Assembly: GCA_016584305.1 (NCBI GenBank) | Contig: JACEEZ010002764.1 | Location: forward strand, 116,070-180,069 | Direction of reading: 5' to 3' | DNA: 64,000 nucleotides | From: Chionoecetes opilio | Taxonomy: Eukaryota; Arthropoda; Malacostraca; Decapoda; Majidae | Part shown: positions 1 to 11,434 of the stretch, piece after piece | Layout of the letters: every line of letters begins with the position of its first letter | How positions within the stretch are numbered: the first letter of the stretch is position 1 | The notes under the pieces: model-generated | Told to the model about the DNA's origin: nothing | The model's input: the letters and a program-made list of their open reading frames with translations, nothing else | Databases searched by the model: none | Made by a program: the position numbers and the translations under genes

Positions 1-1384
1 CGTCCCACACTATGGACTTGAGCACGCGACACACCAACACACAAATGTCTGAGTATATAATTCATATTTCTTATTTGTGTAATTATATGTTATTTTTTTC
101 TTATATGACCTCTTTGACATAATGTGTATACCCGGTGACTGTACATCCGTCATCCAGGCACCCCAACACTGGTGTGTTCATCCTTCATCCTGGCACTCGC
201 CCATTCGTCAGTCACAGGGCCCTCACCTATCATACACCATTGCCATGTAGCTACCAGCTAAGTAATATTTTACAGTATTAGGTGAGCAGATATATACATT
301 ACGTATACACACAGTGTTATTCACATACACACCTCATTTACGGACACGCACAACGTTAGAAGTATTATAGTGCTGTTTTAACATACTTTTACATTTAATT
401 TTACAATGGCTACGATAAGTAGGTACATCTGTACAAACTCCGTCTTGGCACTTATATCATATTGTTCAGCAAACGTAAGACTATCCTTTTTACACAAGGC
501 GAAATTTTAGACCACGGTATTCCCACACTTTTTTTCTTCAAAAGTATATCACATATATCACAATTCCTGGAGACATAACTCTTACGAGTGCATATTTACT
601 ATTGATTTACTACTTTATCAGTGCACATTTACTCCTGATTTACTACTTTATGAGTTCACATTTATTACTGCAACAGTGCAAACTCCAGAGATTGACATAA
701 ATGCATTAACTAGCGTGCCAGAGCGGCCATCAGCAGTAGCAGCTCAGTGATATAAATTCACCGGGTAACACTGAACCTGATTCCTGTAGTATTCCCCTAC
801 TGCTCTCTGTCCTTCGCACGATTCTGAGACACATCGTGGCTGTCTAGTTTGAGATGTCTTACTAAACGATCGCGAGTCACTTTTCGAGTAGCTAGAGGAT
901 GAGATACAGGTGACGATTTACCATACCATATTAGATACAGGTGACGAGCCCTAATACTAAAACACAGGACACACCTGTAGTTAATGATGACACACACACT
1001 GCTACAAATGATTACCGTCACAAATTGCGGTTACACACGCAAAAACAGTAATGTCATACCATTCCATATCAGTTCATCTGATTATTTTACAATTACCATG
1101 TAATATGAATTTTAATGTGTGTTGTTCTCTTTTTAGAAGATGTCTACACAACACATCAAGCCAATGTTATATACACTCTTGAAAATACTTTACATTGGTG
1201 TTTTACGATTTTTTTTGGTTTAGCTACATATTTTTCTGACCAACTACTAGTGGAAACTGATTTAATTTCCATTCTTACATTGTAATTCTTGCACGATAGA
1301 AACTCTAATGGATGACAGAACCTTGATAACCTATGTATAACTCTTCACATTGGAATACTATTATGTAAAAGTTAAAGTTGCACC
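1..1384. other. AT-rich non-coding stretch
   Basis: I see no gene, recognisable element end or structured repeat here. It is AT-rich with scattered short tandem words, for example repeated 'tttactactttat' near 600-660. No open frame of useful length resembles a known protein. Confidence 0.6.
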
Positions 1385-1680
1385 ACAGTGCATTGCATTA
1401 TTTACTTACATTCCTCAATTACAGGAATTCTTCCGCACTTCTTGTTGCATGAGATTATTTACTTACATTCCTCAATTAAAGGAATTATTACGCACGTATT
1501 GTAGCATGATCACATTATTTACTTACATTCCTCAATTAAAGGAATTATTACGCACTTATTGTTGCATGATCACATTATTTACTTATATTCCTCAATTAAA
1601 GGATTTATTACTCCTTATTGGGTTGCAATTTTATTATTTACTTGCATAAAATACTAACACACATATTGTTGCACCAAGTT
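1385..1680. repeat. 60-bp minisatellite, about 4-5 units
   Basis: The word 'ttatttacttacattcctc' recurs at about 1398, 1455, 1515, 1575 and 1634, giving a period of 57-60 bp. The unit is a multiple of three, so one plus-strand frame stays open and would encode a 20-residue repeat (LFTYIPQLKELLRTYC core). The outer units are more diverged than the middle ones. I treat it as a non-coding minisatellite because it lacks any flanking coding context. Confidence 0.85.
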
Positions 1681-2969
1681 TCACATTTTTACTTGAATGC
1701 ATTCCTTACGTATTAAATGCATACATGAACTACATTCACTACTGGAATGAATTACTTACATTCTTCCTGTTGTACCACGATCACTACTTGAATGATAGGA
1801 TTGTGTACTTACTAACGTACTAACCTAGGTAATATATGCATGACAAGCAGTTACTCTATAACCCTTTACACATCTACATGATGTACGTGATGCACGCATC
1901 GCTATGAACTACATTCTGCTCACTTGTAATACCTATGTACAATTAACTAACTATTTATCATTACTTACCTACGAATTCCAACTCGCACAGAAAATTTCGA
2001 ATGACTACTTGTCTTACTACAGACCTCAGAAAAAATTGATTGATCACAGATAACCTTATCTTCATAACATTGTTCGCCAATGACGAATACAAATTCATTC
2101 AATTTCTCTGCCAGTCAGTTTCACTCGTTACACTCGTTACACTCGCTGATGTCAAATTATTTTCTACAATAACATTGCATAATATTTATGAATGATTTTT
2201 GGCAAACGTAATTTTGCCCACCACACACACAATGCAACCACATTAATGTATATCCAGCGATGTCTCTACCTATGGAATTTCTCCATTTTGACTTTTTACA
2301 TATTACTAGGTTACTTTTACCACAGTTACCCACACTGATACACCCACACAGATTGTATCAGGTATTGTCTATTTTTACTGACATTTCTACAGTCTATTGC
2401 ATTCTTTTACTGACACAGTAGTGACAGTACTATTACTAGTACATAAATTGTTATACTATGCACACAGCAGCAGCTCTACAGTCAGACGAGCCTTCGTCGT
2501 TACTTGACACATTCAGGGTTTTTTTAACGATTACTTGACGATTTACGATTACGATTTCATTACTTGAAATGATATTTTCTAGATTTTTCCTTGTAATTTT
2601 TACAGCTACTTTCGCTGACAGTTGAGCTTGCTAGCTACCGTCTACGGGACACGTACACTTGCTACCCCCTTACACTTGACAATTATTAACATGATATTTG
2701 CATATTGGGATTTACCCACGCTAGTCTGACACATATATATAATTTTTACTCGGCCAAAGTCATTTTCTTTGATGTTGAACATCATGTAATCCACTGTTTT
2801 CCCCATTATCATTTGTTACAATATCCTCATGATACTTGGAATTCAAGCGGCCCAGCCTTCCATCTCTGGTCCCGCCAAATTCTTGAAATTTTTCTGTGTA
2901 TTTAGCTCAGATTTTACACACTTTTAGCGATATGAATTAAACTTTGGGAAGTTTAGAGTTTATGATGTA
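1681..2969. other. AT-rich non-coding stretch
   Basis: No gene or element is recognised. The stretch contains short local repeats, such as 'cactcgttacactcgttacactcg' near 2126, but no long open frame or paired element ends. It stops at the A|CTAG boundary of the Helitron beginning at 2970. Confidence 0.55.
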
Positions 2970-4069
2970 CTAGCCGCAAAGCCGCCCTCCGGGCGGACTT
3001 TTTGGCTAGCTCCTGCGGAGGGCTATTGGTGGGCCTTCGGCCCACCACTGTGTTTGGTGGGCCTAAGGCCCACCAAACATGGGACTCTTTCCCGATAACC
3101 CCTTCTAACTTTCCTGAAATCATGGATGTAGAAATGTCGTATTCCCCCCACCCCCTTCCCATTCCCACTCACCATTACCCATCACCCCCCCCCCCATTCA
3201 CTCACCCATTACCCATCACCCCCCCCACCCATTCACTCACCCATTACCCATCACCCCCCCACCCATTCACCACCCATTACCCCTCCCCACAACACCCATT
3301 CACTCACCCATTACCCCCTCACCACAACACCCATTCACTCACGCCCCACCCATTCACTCACCCATTCCCATCACCCCCCACCCATTCACTCACTCATTAC
3401 CCATCACCACACCCATTCACTCACCCATTACCCATCACCCCCCACCCATTACTCACCATTCCCATCCCAACCCATTCACTCACCCATTACCCATCACCCA
3501 CCAACCCATTCACTCAACCCCAAACCCATCACCCCCACCATTCACTCACACAAACCCTTTCACCCCCCACCATTACCCATCCCCCCCACCCATTCACTCA
3601 CCCATTACCCATCACCACACAACCCATTCACTCACCCATTACCATCACCCCCCCCACCCCATTCACTCGCCCATTACCCATCACCACACACCCATTCACT
3701 CACCATTACCCATCACCCCCCACCTATTCCCTCACCCATCACCCCCACCCATTCACTCCCCATCACCCCACACCCATTATCCATCACTCCACCCATTCAC
3801 TCACCCATTACCCATCACCCTACATCAAGGCTTCCTCAATTCTCGCAACCCACTTTTGTTTTCATAATTCTCGCTAATAGGCTGCTAAAAAAAAAAAAAA
3901 AAAAAATTGATCGGATCATCTCATAATGGGCTTATGACCTTCCCCTGGTCAACCTGATTCCAAAAATGTGCCATATGAGGTGTTTGCGCCACGGGGGCGG
4001 AACCTATACCACACACACACAACCACACACACAGACAGACAGACAGACACACTTTCGCTTATATTATGA
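2970..4069 (-). mobile_element. non-autonomous Helitron, copy H1
   Basis: Read on the minus strand, the element starts TC (4069-4068, after host A) and ends CTAG (2973-2970, before host T). A GC-rich hairpin, CCGCCC-GGA-GGGCGG, lies about 10 nt inside the 3' end. TC start, CTRR end, 3' hairpin and A|T insertion are the standard Helitron marks. Inside are two TGGTGGGCC...GGCCCACCA hairpins and a long G-rich minisatellite (GATGGGTAATGGGTGAGTG-type units, about 3150-3810). Next come a poly(T) block and a (GT)n/(CTGT)n tract near the 5' end. There is no Rep/helicase gene. The long Pro/His-rich frame across 3002-3877 is only the minisatellite translated. Confidence 0.85.
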
Positions 4070-4090
4070 TGTATATATTATATGTATGTA

Positions 4091-4812
4091 TTAGCCGCAA
4101 AAGCCGCCCTCCGGCGGACTTTTGGCTAGCTCCTGCGGAGGGCTATTGGTGGGCCGGCCCAGCACCGTGTTTGGTGGGCCTTCGGCCCACCAAACACGGA
4201 CTCTGCAGATAGCGCCCCTTCTAAACTTTCCTGAAATCATGGATGTAGAAATGTATGTATTCCCCCCACCCATTCACTCACCCATTACCCATCACCCCCC
4301 CACCCATTACCCATCACCCCCACCCATTACCATCACCACACACCCATTCACTCACCCATTACCCATCACCCCCACCCCCACCAAACACGGACTCTCCAGA
4401 TAGCCCCTTCTAACTTTCCTGAAATCATGGATGTAGAAATGTATGTATTCCCCCCACCCATTCACTCACCATTACCCATCACCCCCCACCCATTCTCACC
4501 ATCACCACACCCTTACCCATCACCCCACCCATTCACTCACCCATTACCCATCACCTAACATCAAGGTTCCTCAATTCTCGCAACCCACTTTTTTTTCACA
4601 ATTCTCGCTAATAGGCTGCTAAAAAAAAGAAAATAAAAAGTGATCAGATCATCTCATAAGTGGGCTTAAAACCTTCCCCTGGTCGACCTGGTTCCAAAAA
4701 TGTGCCATATGAGGTGATTGCGCAACGGGGGGCGGAACTTATACCACACACACACACACACACTCTGACACAGACAGACAGACAGACACACTTTCGCTTA
4801 TATTATTATAGA
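4091..4812 (-). mobile_element. non-autonomous Helitron, copy H2
   Basis: Same family as the preceding copy, only 21 bp away. The 5' end on the minus strand is A|TCTATAATAATATAAGCG (ending at 4812) and the 3' end is CTAA (4094-4091), which still fits CTRR. The segment around the 'gatttcaggaaagttag' module occurs twice (about 4190-4260 and 4380-4450), so the interior has been partly duplicated. The 3' hairpin has lost a few bases compared with the neighbouring copy. Confidence 0.82.
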
Positions 4813-5839
4813 TATAGCCTTTAGTTAGGTGTACAGTTTCTTTTACCATTTGATATTCCCTAGCTAATTCTTATGTGACTAATTGAGGACAAATTATATA
4901 GCGGCCCGAGCAATGTCAGTCAGTTATCACTTCTAACATATATACTAATTTGCATAACTATTACTATTGAATTACAACTATTATCAAACAAGTGTAACAC
5001 GTATTATAACTTCCATACAGGATAATTTCATGTACTTAACATCAAATAAACCAGTGTATTTTTAGGAACATTATAAACATATAATTATATATATATGTAA
5101 TGTATATATAATTATATGTATATCTTTCCTGCCATGGTCCATCGTGAGAACCAGTGACACCTTGCATTCTCTTAGCTCGATCCAAGTAGGTCACAGGACA
5201 AATGTATAGCTATCAGCATTATGTTAGGTTCAACGAACTTCGTAACACGAGAAGAGAAGGGCATCAGAAGCCGGGTGAGGAGGAGAACATCTCGGATCTT
5301 TACACTACATAGACGCACCACTCACACGCTCCGCCGAGACTCCCTGGCTGTGTTGTACCACGATAACTTACTGATTGTAATTATTGTATGTTCCTTATTG
5401 GACTTATAAATAAAATGTGTACAAAACTGGACGTACATATTTAACTCAGCCCAGATAAGTCTCTACAAATATACCGACTTGTAAAATACATGGAACCACC
5501 TTTTAATGTAATCGTCCAGACCCATTTTTTCTTTGCATAATTATGTTGAATCGTCATTCAAAATACCTAATCCATAAAAAAAGATTAATTTCCACGCCTC
5601 ATTTCCAGCCGTGGCGGTTTATTCCAGCCGTGGCGGGAAACATGCTGGTGACGTCACAGCAGGAAGTCTCCCAGCCCGGCCCTGATACAAATACACGTAG
5701 ACTCAGAAAAAAATATAGTACTTGAAGAATTTTGAGTGTTTCTGATATATTTTTTGTGCGATATGGCATATACTTGAATCCTGTATGGGTGCAGCAAGAA
5801 AGCTGTGCCTTTTCAGAGAGCTTAGCAACCATTTCCAAC
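4813..5839. other. AT-rich non-coding stretch
   Basis: No gene is recognised. The stretch contains a short imperfect (TA)n block at about 5078-5120. The open frame at 5221-5409 has no recognisable domain and is probably chance. Confidence 0.5.
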
Positions 5840-6082
5840 CTATACGGCGACGATATATGTGTGCAGACGTGTGGAGCGCCGGCGAGTAGCGGGCGGTGTA
5901 TGGCAGATTTTCTCGCTCAGCGAGACAATCTGCCACGTCAAGGTGAGTTAATGGGAAGGGCATACAGGTGTTCTCAGGCCACTCGACTGTTCAGAAAGAT
6001 TTTGGTTCTCATCGGGGATCGAACTCGGATCACCGAGAACGCCACTCTGAGACGCTATCCACTCTGCTACCGCCTCCCCTAG
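5840..6082 (-). mobile_element. tRNA-derived SINE with internal hairpin
   Basis: Read on the minus strand from 6082, the head begins GGGAGGCGGTAGCAGAGTGG and contains an A-box-like TAGCAGAGTGG and a B-box-like GAGTTCGATCCC (about 6016-6029). These are the two internal RNA polymerase III promoter boxes. Further in is a strong hairpin, TGGCAGATT...AATCTGCCA (5901-5935). The far end is not sharply defined. The mismatched acceptor-stem region and long non-tRNA body argue for a SINE rather than a tRNA gene. Confidence 0.65.
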
Positions 6083-6232
6083 AATATATATTGGTATTGT
6101 TATTAATTGGTAATTAATTGGTATTGTAATTAATATGTATTTGTATTTCTATGTTGTGTTTTAAACTAGCAGTCATGCATTTGTGATAGTTTTTCTGTGA
6201 TCTTATCGTTCTAAACTTCTATATATTTTCAT

Positions 6233-6764
6233 CGGGACGTATCATATACCAACATAATCAGGAAAGCGTGTAGATTCAGGAAACGCGTTTAAAATAATAG
6301 TACAATGAACAATAGCTGAGCACTAAGGAGTTGAAAGGAAAAATGTGAGAAAATGTTTATGCACTACTTTATTTAGCCGTCATTTTCGTATAATTGATAT
6401 TATTGTTGCAGGTTTATGCTGATATGATGCAGAATTTTCTCAGGAAGACGATGGTGGCCCTAGTATTTTTTTGTTCTTCAATATCAAATGGTGGTGTCAG
6501 AAAACTGGTTGGGAATAAGATGTGTGAAGCCAGATGGTCGCCGCGCTAGGCTGCGGGCGTCACTCGTCACAATACACCGGGATGCGGGACTCGCTCTCTA
6601 GGTATATAACTCTGTGGTGTGCTTATATTCACATCATTATGTAATAAGACGCAGAATGTATACTTAATAAAAATAGTGACGGTAGGAAAAAATGTACAAA
6701 TAATGGAACTAAAGTTAAATCGACCGAGAGTATGTACGGCCGAATAAATCAGATTACGAACATA
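6233..6764 (+). repeat. repeat X, copy A
   Basis: This segment ('catcgggacgtatcatatac' onward) recurs inverted at about 7985-9290 and direct at 20002-20600. It is non-coding. It and the inverted copy flank the reverse-transcriptase fragment at 6765-7980 as an inverted pair. It shows one of the uninterrupted versions of the site that carries a MITE at 8241-8898: 'caatatcaaatggtggtgtc' near 6480. Confidence 0.75.
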
Positions 6765-7980
6765 CTTTCTTATTTACATCAACGACTTAGATAGCAGACT
6801 AGCAGTGATATCAGCAAGTTTGCTGATGATACTAAGATGGGTAGGATTTATAGGTCACAGTCTGATATAAACGGTTTGCAGGGAGACTTAAGAACAAGAA
6901 CATAAGAAAATAAGGAAGGTACGAGACGAGAGGTCGTGAGACCTACACGTGGTAGTTCTGTTACTTAACCCAACCGATATCCTCCTTTCATCCCCATCCA
7001 TGAAATTGTTTAGTCTCCTTTTAAAACTCCCTATTGACTCCGCACTAACTACAGACTAACTAACACTAACTAACTGACGACCGAGTCCATTCCAATCATT
7101 TACACCCTATTTGTGAACCAATTTCTCCCTATTTGACTTATTTTATTCTCCTCTCTGTTAAGCTAAAATAAATTAAGCGTGTGGGTACTGGGTAGTCAGA
7201 TGGCAGATTGAATTTAGTACTGACAAGTGTAGCGTATTTAATGTTGGAAAAGAAAATCTTGGTAATAGGTACACTATACGCAATGTATCACTGAAGAGAT
7301 CAGAAGGGGGGAAAGATTTGGGTGTGCGGGTAAGCTCAGACCTTCGTCCTAGGAAGCAATGTATTGAGGCTAGAAATCGAGGTAATATGGCTTTAGGATT
7401 CATTAGCAGGAGTGTTAAAAGTAGAAGTGCCGAGGTTATTCTAAAGCTATATTTGACTATTCAAACCTCACCTAGACTGCGGTACAGTTTTGATCCCCGT
7501 ATTACAGGATGAATATAGCCTTGTTAGAATCAGTGCAGAGAAGGATGACTAAAATGATAGAGTGGATGCGTAACTTTCAATGTGAGAGTATATTGAAGCT
7601 ATTAAATTTACACTCACTCAAGGAGCATAGAATAAGGGGCGATCAGATTGAAATGTTTAAGTGGTTAAAGGGATACAATAAAGGAGATGTAGGAGCAGTT
7701 CTTACGGCTAGTAATCAGGGTGAAACAAAAAAGTAACGGATTCAAAACTGGAAAAGCGTAGATTTAAAAAAAGAAATAAGGAGAACCTGTTTTAAATAGG
7801 GTGTAAATGATTGGAATGGACTCAGTCATCAGGTTAGTGCAGTCAATGGGAGTTTTAAAAGGAGGCTGGACAATTTCATGGAAGGGATGAAAGGTGGATA
7901 TAGGTAGTGTTAAGTAACAGGAACTACCTCGTGTAGGTCTCCCAGCCTTTTGTAGTTCCCCTTTATTTTCCTATGTTCTT
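6765..7980 (+). pseudogene. CR1/L2-like non-LTR reverse transcriptase remnant
   Basis: Conceptual translation gives pieces of the C-terminal half of a CR1/L2-type reverse transcriptase. First is YINDLD followed by KFADDTKMG (FADD catalytic box at 6819-6830). After an interruption comes RWQIEFSTDKCSVFNVG, then KDLGVRVSSDL, then LESVQRRMTKMI and a thumb-like segment running to about 7790. The 3' tail (7790-7975) ends in the 'cttatgttctt' motif typical of the family here. The interruption (about 6895-7165) is an inverted copy of the family's own 3' end. Frameshifts and stops make it non-functional. I infer the clade from motif spacing and have not tested it by alignment. Confidence 0.7.
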
Positions 7981-7984
7981 TTTT

Positions 7985-9290
7985 GGCCGTACATACTCTC
8001 GGTCGATTTAATTCTCAGTTTCATTTTTTGTACATTTTTCTCACCTTCAGGGGCTTTTATTAAGTATACATTCTGCGTCTTTTACATAATGAGGTGAATA
8101 TAAGCACACCACAGAGTTATTACCTAGGGGAGCGAGTCCCGCATCCCGGTGTAGTGGAAGAGTGACGCCCGCAGCTAGCGCGGCGACCATCTGGTTTCCC
8201 ACACAACCTTATTTCCAACCATTTTTTCTGACACCACTATGGGCCATATTCAAGAATTTTTCTCCACCCGTTGTGTCGGTTTTTTGGTATACAAGAATAA
8301 AAAATACGACGCGACGCATCGAGCTCAGGGGTGGAGGTTATGTCAGCTGATTCCCGACAACTTGCACATCCCCCCTTCATCCCGTTCTCCACTCATTCCA
8401 TCGAAATTTCTTCCCAGACCATTACAGGAGAGTTTTCAACACAACCGAGAGTGACAGCCATACACTGTGAATGCACACGTGTCATCATTAAGGTAAAATC
8501 TGGTCCAGGAGCCTTTATATAGGTGTGTGAACTTGTGAGGAAGCCAGGCGGCGGCGGGAGGGTGGAGGGCAGCTATTGTGTGGAGCAGTGGTGGCGGGCC
8601 GTTCAAATGTACTCGCACGCATCACTCAGGCCAATTTTTTTCTGCACCAACGCCTCAACAAGTGGCGAACCTAACTTAGCTATTATTTTAATGTCAAAAA
8701 TTGATAAATTTCACTAGTAAAATGTATTAGATATGTATAAAACAGTCAAAATACTGATGCCGCTTTGGGCTCGCTTCTGTTGGTACGCCTGTCAAATATC
8801 CACCAGTCGGGGCAGTTCTTGTAGATGAGACCAGTGGAGGTACGACGGTGGAAAATCTCCACCGGCCGGGATTTGACGAGCATTCTTGAATATAGCCCTA
8901 TATGATATTGAAGAAAAAGAGACGGGCCACCATCCTCTACGGCTAAATAAAGTAGCGCCTGAACATTTTCTCACATTTTGTTTCTTTCAACTCCTTGGTG
9001 CTCAGCTATTTATCATCGTACCACTTATTTTAAGCACGGTTCCTGAATCTACACGCTTTTCTGATTATGTTGGTATATGATACGTCCTGATGTGAACATA
9101 TCTAGACGTAAAGGAATATTTTGTTTCTGACCTGCAATTATATTGTTAACGAAAAATGTATATGCCTCATCAGCGCTGACCTCACTGACTCCACCCCCTG
9201 TAAAGACCTGATTTGATCTTTCTAATCTTGATTTCTCCAACAATAAACCTGGTCTCACCTAACCTTACCTATAAACCTTCACCTAAAAAA
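7985..9290 (-). repeat. repeat X, copy B (minus), interrupted
   Basis: Inverted copy of the repeat seen at 6233-6764 and 20002-20600, extended at its far end by 'cacctaaccttacctataaa'. A MITE interrupts it at 8241-8898. Positions 9243-9275 hold the uninterrupted target of the RTE retrotransposon found in arm II (GGTCTCACCTAA on plus). Confidence 0.8.
8241..8898. mobile_element. Harbinger-like MITE, 658 bp, TSD TAT
   Basis: Terminal inverted repeats GGGCCATATTCAAGAAT (left) and its near complement ATTCTTGAATATAGCCC (right) are flanked by TAT on both sides (8238-8240, 8899-8901). Copies A and C of the surrounding repeat X lack the insertion (near 6480 and 20345) and show a single TAT. The 3-bp duplication and GGG-starting termini resemble PIF/Harbinger elements, although the usual target there is TWA. 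There is no transposase; the short frames inside are chance. Confidence 0.8.
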
Positions 9291-9565
9291 ATGTGCCACC
9301 GGCGGGCCGACTGTGTGTGTACCCACTGGCCACTGCGCTCCACGCTGCGCGGCGGCGTGCGCCGTGCGGCACTTGTCCAAACTTCCAGGCAGGCAGCCGT
9401 CGTGGAAGGTTCTGCTGCTCTCGCTCATACCTCAACGCACAACAGTTGGGGGTGCGGGTGGGCAAGAATCGTTATATTTGAAATTCACGATTCCGATTCT
9501 TGAGGTTGGTGGAATCGATTCCGGAATCGTTTGCTCTCGCGCGCCGCCTGGCCCGCCTCTGCCTC
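9291..9565. repeat. GC-rich block of the inverted duplication
   Basis: Matches 15377-15655 in inverted orientation. It contains the palindromic words 'cgattccggaatcgattcc' and 'cgattccgattcttg'. Several overlapping open frames on both strands arise from the GC richness. No protein family is recognised. Confidence 0.6.
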
Positions 9566-9567
9566 TA

Positions 9568-10230
9568 CCGTAGATAACAGTGAAGTCGCCAGTTCTAAGT
9601 TTCTTTGTTATTTACAGACGTGGTGGCGTTAATACTTACATTTGTACATCCATGATTTCAGGAAAGTTAGAAGGGTCTAACTGGAAAGTCTGTGTCATTT
9701 TGTGTCTTCATCTGTGTCATATTAGGGCTATAAATGAACAAATTACAAAAAATAAAACCGAGTGGCGACCTCACTATACCTACTACAGTAAAGTCGCCAG
9801 CTAGTATTTTAACCCAACAGTTGAGTCGCCACTCTGGGGAATGCAGGGAAATTAGAGGTAAAGTAAAACAAGTCTCTATATATATTAGCTGCGGAAGATG
9901 CTTGGATATATAAAAATACCTCTGCCAACGTGCAAACAAATTCTATTCAAGTTTGAAAGATCTGGCAAATTTTGTGTCCTGTCGCCCGAAAGGTGATCAG
10001 CTGCTGTCTGTCGTCGTGCGAAGAAAAACGTGAGAAGCAAAATGCGCAACAGTTATATTTGTAGATACAAAGCATAAAACAACGTTGAAACAGGGTAGAT
10101 TATACAGTCATGATATAAACTACTGTGTAACATCTTCAGTGGCACATAAAAATCAGTAGTGATGCTATAATTCGTAATATTTGGCGCCTGGCGACTTCAC
10201 TGCAGGTGGCGACTTCACTGTTATCTACGG
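9568..10230. mobile_element. TA-inserting MITE, 663 bp, with empty site in window
   Basis: Terminal inverted repeats CCGTAGATAACAGTGAAGTC (left) and its complement (right) are flanked by TA at 9566-9567 and 10231-10232. The matching place in arm II (15375-15376) has a single TA and no insert. The subterminal word GGCGACTTCACTG / AAGTCGCCA is repeated several times inside. A 75-bp Helitron-internal fragment lies at about 9622-9696. A TA duplication is typical of Tc1/mariner-type MITEs, but the superfamily is not proven. Confidence 0.88.
9622..9696 (+). repeat. Helitron interior fragment
   Basis: 'ggcgttaatacttacattt' followed by 'catgatttcaggaaagttag' matches the module just before the 3' end of the Helitron family seen elsewhere in the window. 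It lacks both Helitron ends and sits inside the TA-flanked MITE, so it was carried or inserted there. Confidence 0.65.
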
Positions 10231-10279
10231 TAGTTCGCCTCGTGCCCCGCATGGGAGGGGAGGACCGATCAGTCTAGCT

Positions 10280-11039
10280 CAGTGGTTCTTAACCTTTTCA
10301 GAGACGCCGAACCCTGACGAAAACTACCAAACACTAGCCGAACCCCTCAAATATGGGAGATTTTCTTTTTTTACATAAATTAAAGAAAAATTGCTTTAAA
10401 ATTCAAGAGTATATTTCGATAATTTAAAAAATAAAGTCCAACTTTATTGATACAGAAATGTTAGAAAAATTGCCTTAAAATTGAAGAGTATGTTTGGATA
10501 ATAATAAGAAAGAATAAAGGACTTGGAAGCAGTTGCATATATAGGTCCTTGGAGAGCGGGGGAGGGGCACGGGGGTGAATCCAAAAGTATTTTAATGGGA
10601 GGGGGGAACGATGCGCGCCTATACAGCTGGGGGGTCTGAGGAGGGCCCTGGAGGGGTCAGATTTTTTTTAAATATCAAGCATTTTTAGGTTTAATATTTT
10701 GAGGCCTTAGAAGGCATATAGTGCACTAATTTGATATTCAGTGGCAAAGCAATTTTTATTCCTTCGGGACAAATGGGGGCCATGACTGAGTGCCGCCCTC
10801 CCATATACGCCACTGCTTGGAAGGGAGAGAGGCGGGCGAACGCACACACAAACACACACATAACTCTCCCTCCACCGCGTTGCTTAAATTTACGTTAACT
10901 TCGCGTATAACTTACTGTGGTGAATAATCCGGCATTACAATATCAAAATTGCAATGTGTTTCGGAGGGCTTCCGCCGAACCCCTGAGACTGGCTCACCGA
11001 ACCCCTGGGGTTCGATCGAACCCAGGTTAAGAAGCACTG
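10280..11039. mobile_element. hAT MITE, 760 bp, perfect 8-bp TSD
   Basis: The ends are CAGTGGTTCTTAACCT (left) and the complement of CAGTGCTTCTTAACCT (right). The flanking 8-bp duplication GTCTAGCT is perfect (10272-10279, 11040-11047). CAGTG termini with an 8-bp TSD are diagnostic of hAT elements. There is no transposase. A partial copy in arm II (about 15178-15344) has the same flank (AGCTAGAC in inverted orientation), so the insertion predates the segmental duplication. Confidence 0.92.
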
Positions 11040-11165
11040 GTCTAGCTGCTCTAGCATGAGACGATTCCGGAAACGTTTCCTCTCCTGCGCTGCCAGAGAG
11101 CTGCTTCGATTCCATTCCGTGTAGCTCTTACGATTCATCCTGCCCCGTTAGAATTATGAAGCATA

Positions 11166-11270
11166 TTTTATTATTATTACTATTATTATTAATATTATTA
11201 TTATTATTACTCTTATTATTATTAGTAGTAGTAGGAGGAGTAGTAGTAGTAGTAGTGGTAGTGGTATCGT
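11166..11270. repeat. ATT/AGT trinucleotide microsatellite
   Basis: An imperfect (TTA)n run passes into an (AGT)n run. The resulting Leu/Val-rich open frame is a by-product of the repeat. Confidence 0.9.
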
Positions 11271-11307
11271 TATTCTTACTCCTGCATTGGATTTATTTGT
11301 TAAAAGT

Positions 11308-11310
<3 letters not shown>

Positions 11311-11398
<88 letters not shown>
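11311..11398. repeat. (TA)n microsatellite
   Basis: Nearly pure TA for about 85 bp with a single phase break at about 11352. Confidence 0.95.
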
Positions 11399-11399
<1 letters not shown>

Positions 11400-11434
11400 C
11401 AACTACTCTCTACGCTGCCACTGTTTACTATATA

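Larger units (their letters stand above)
6992..10432. repeat. inverted segmental duplication, arm I
   Basis: Runs as the reverse complement of 15178-21591. Order in this arm: inverted 3' end of the CR1/L2-like element, its reverse-transcriptase body, repeat X (minus), a GC-rich block, and the first part of a hAT MITE. It contains two insertions missing from arm II: a 658-bp MITE and a 663-bp MITE. Removing them leaves about 2115 bp, against about 2109 bp for arm II without its RTE element. Confidence 0.85.

Noticed and set aside
3002..3877. 291-codon Pro/His/Thr-rich open frame
   Set aside because: It is the Helitron minisatellite read in one frame. The same kind of frame appears in every copy in whichever orientation the repeat lies.
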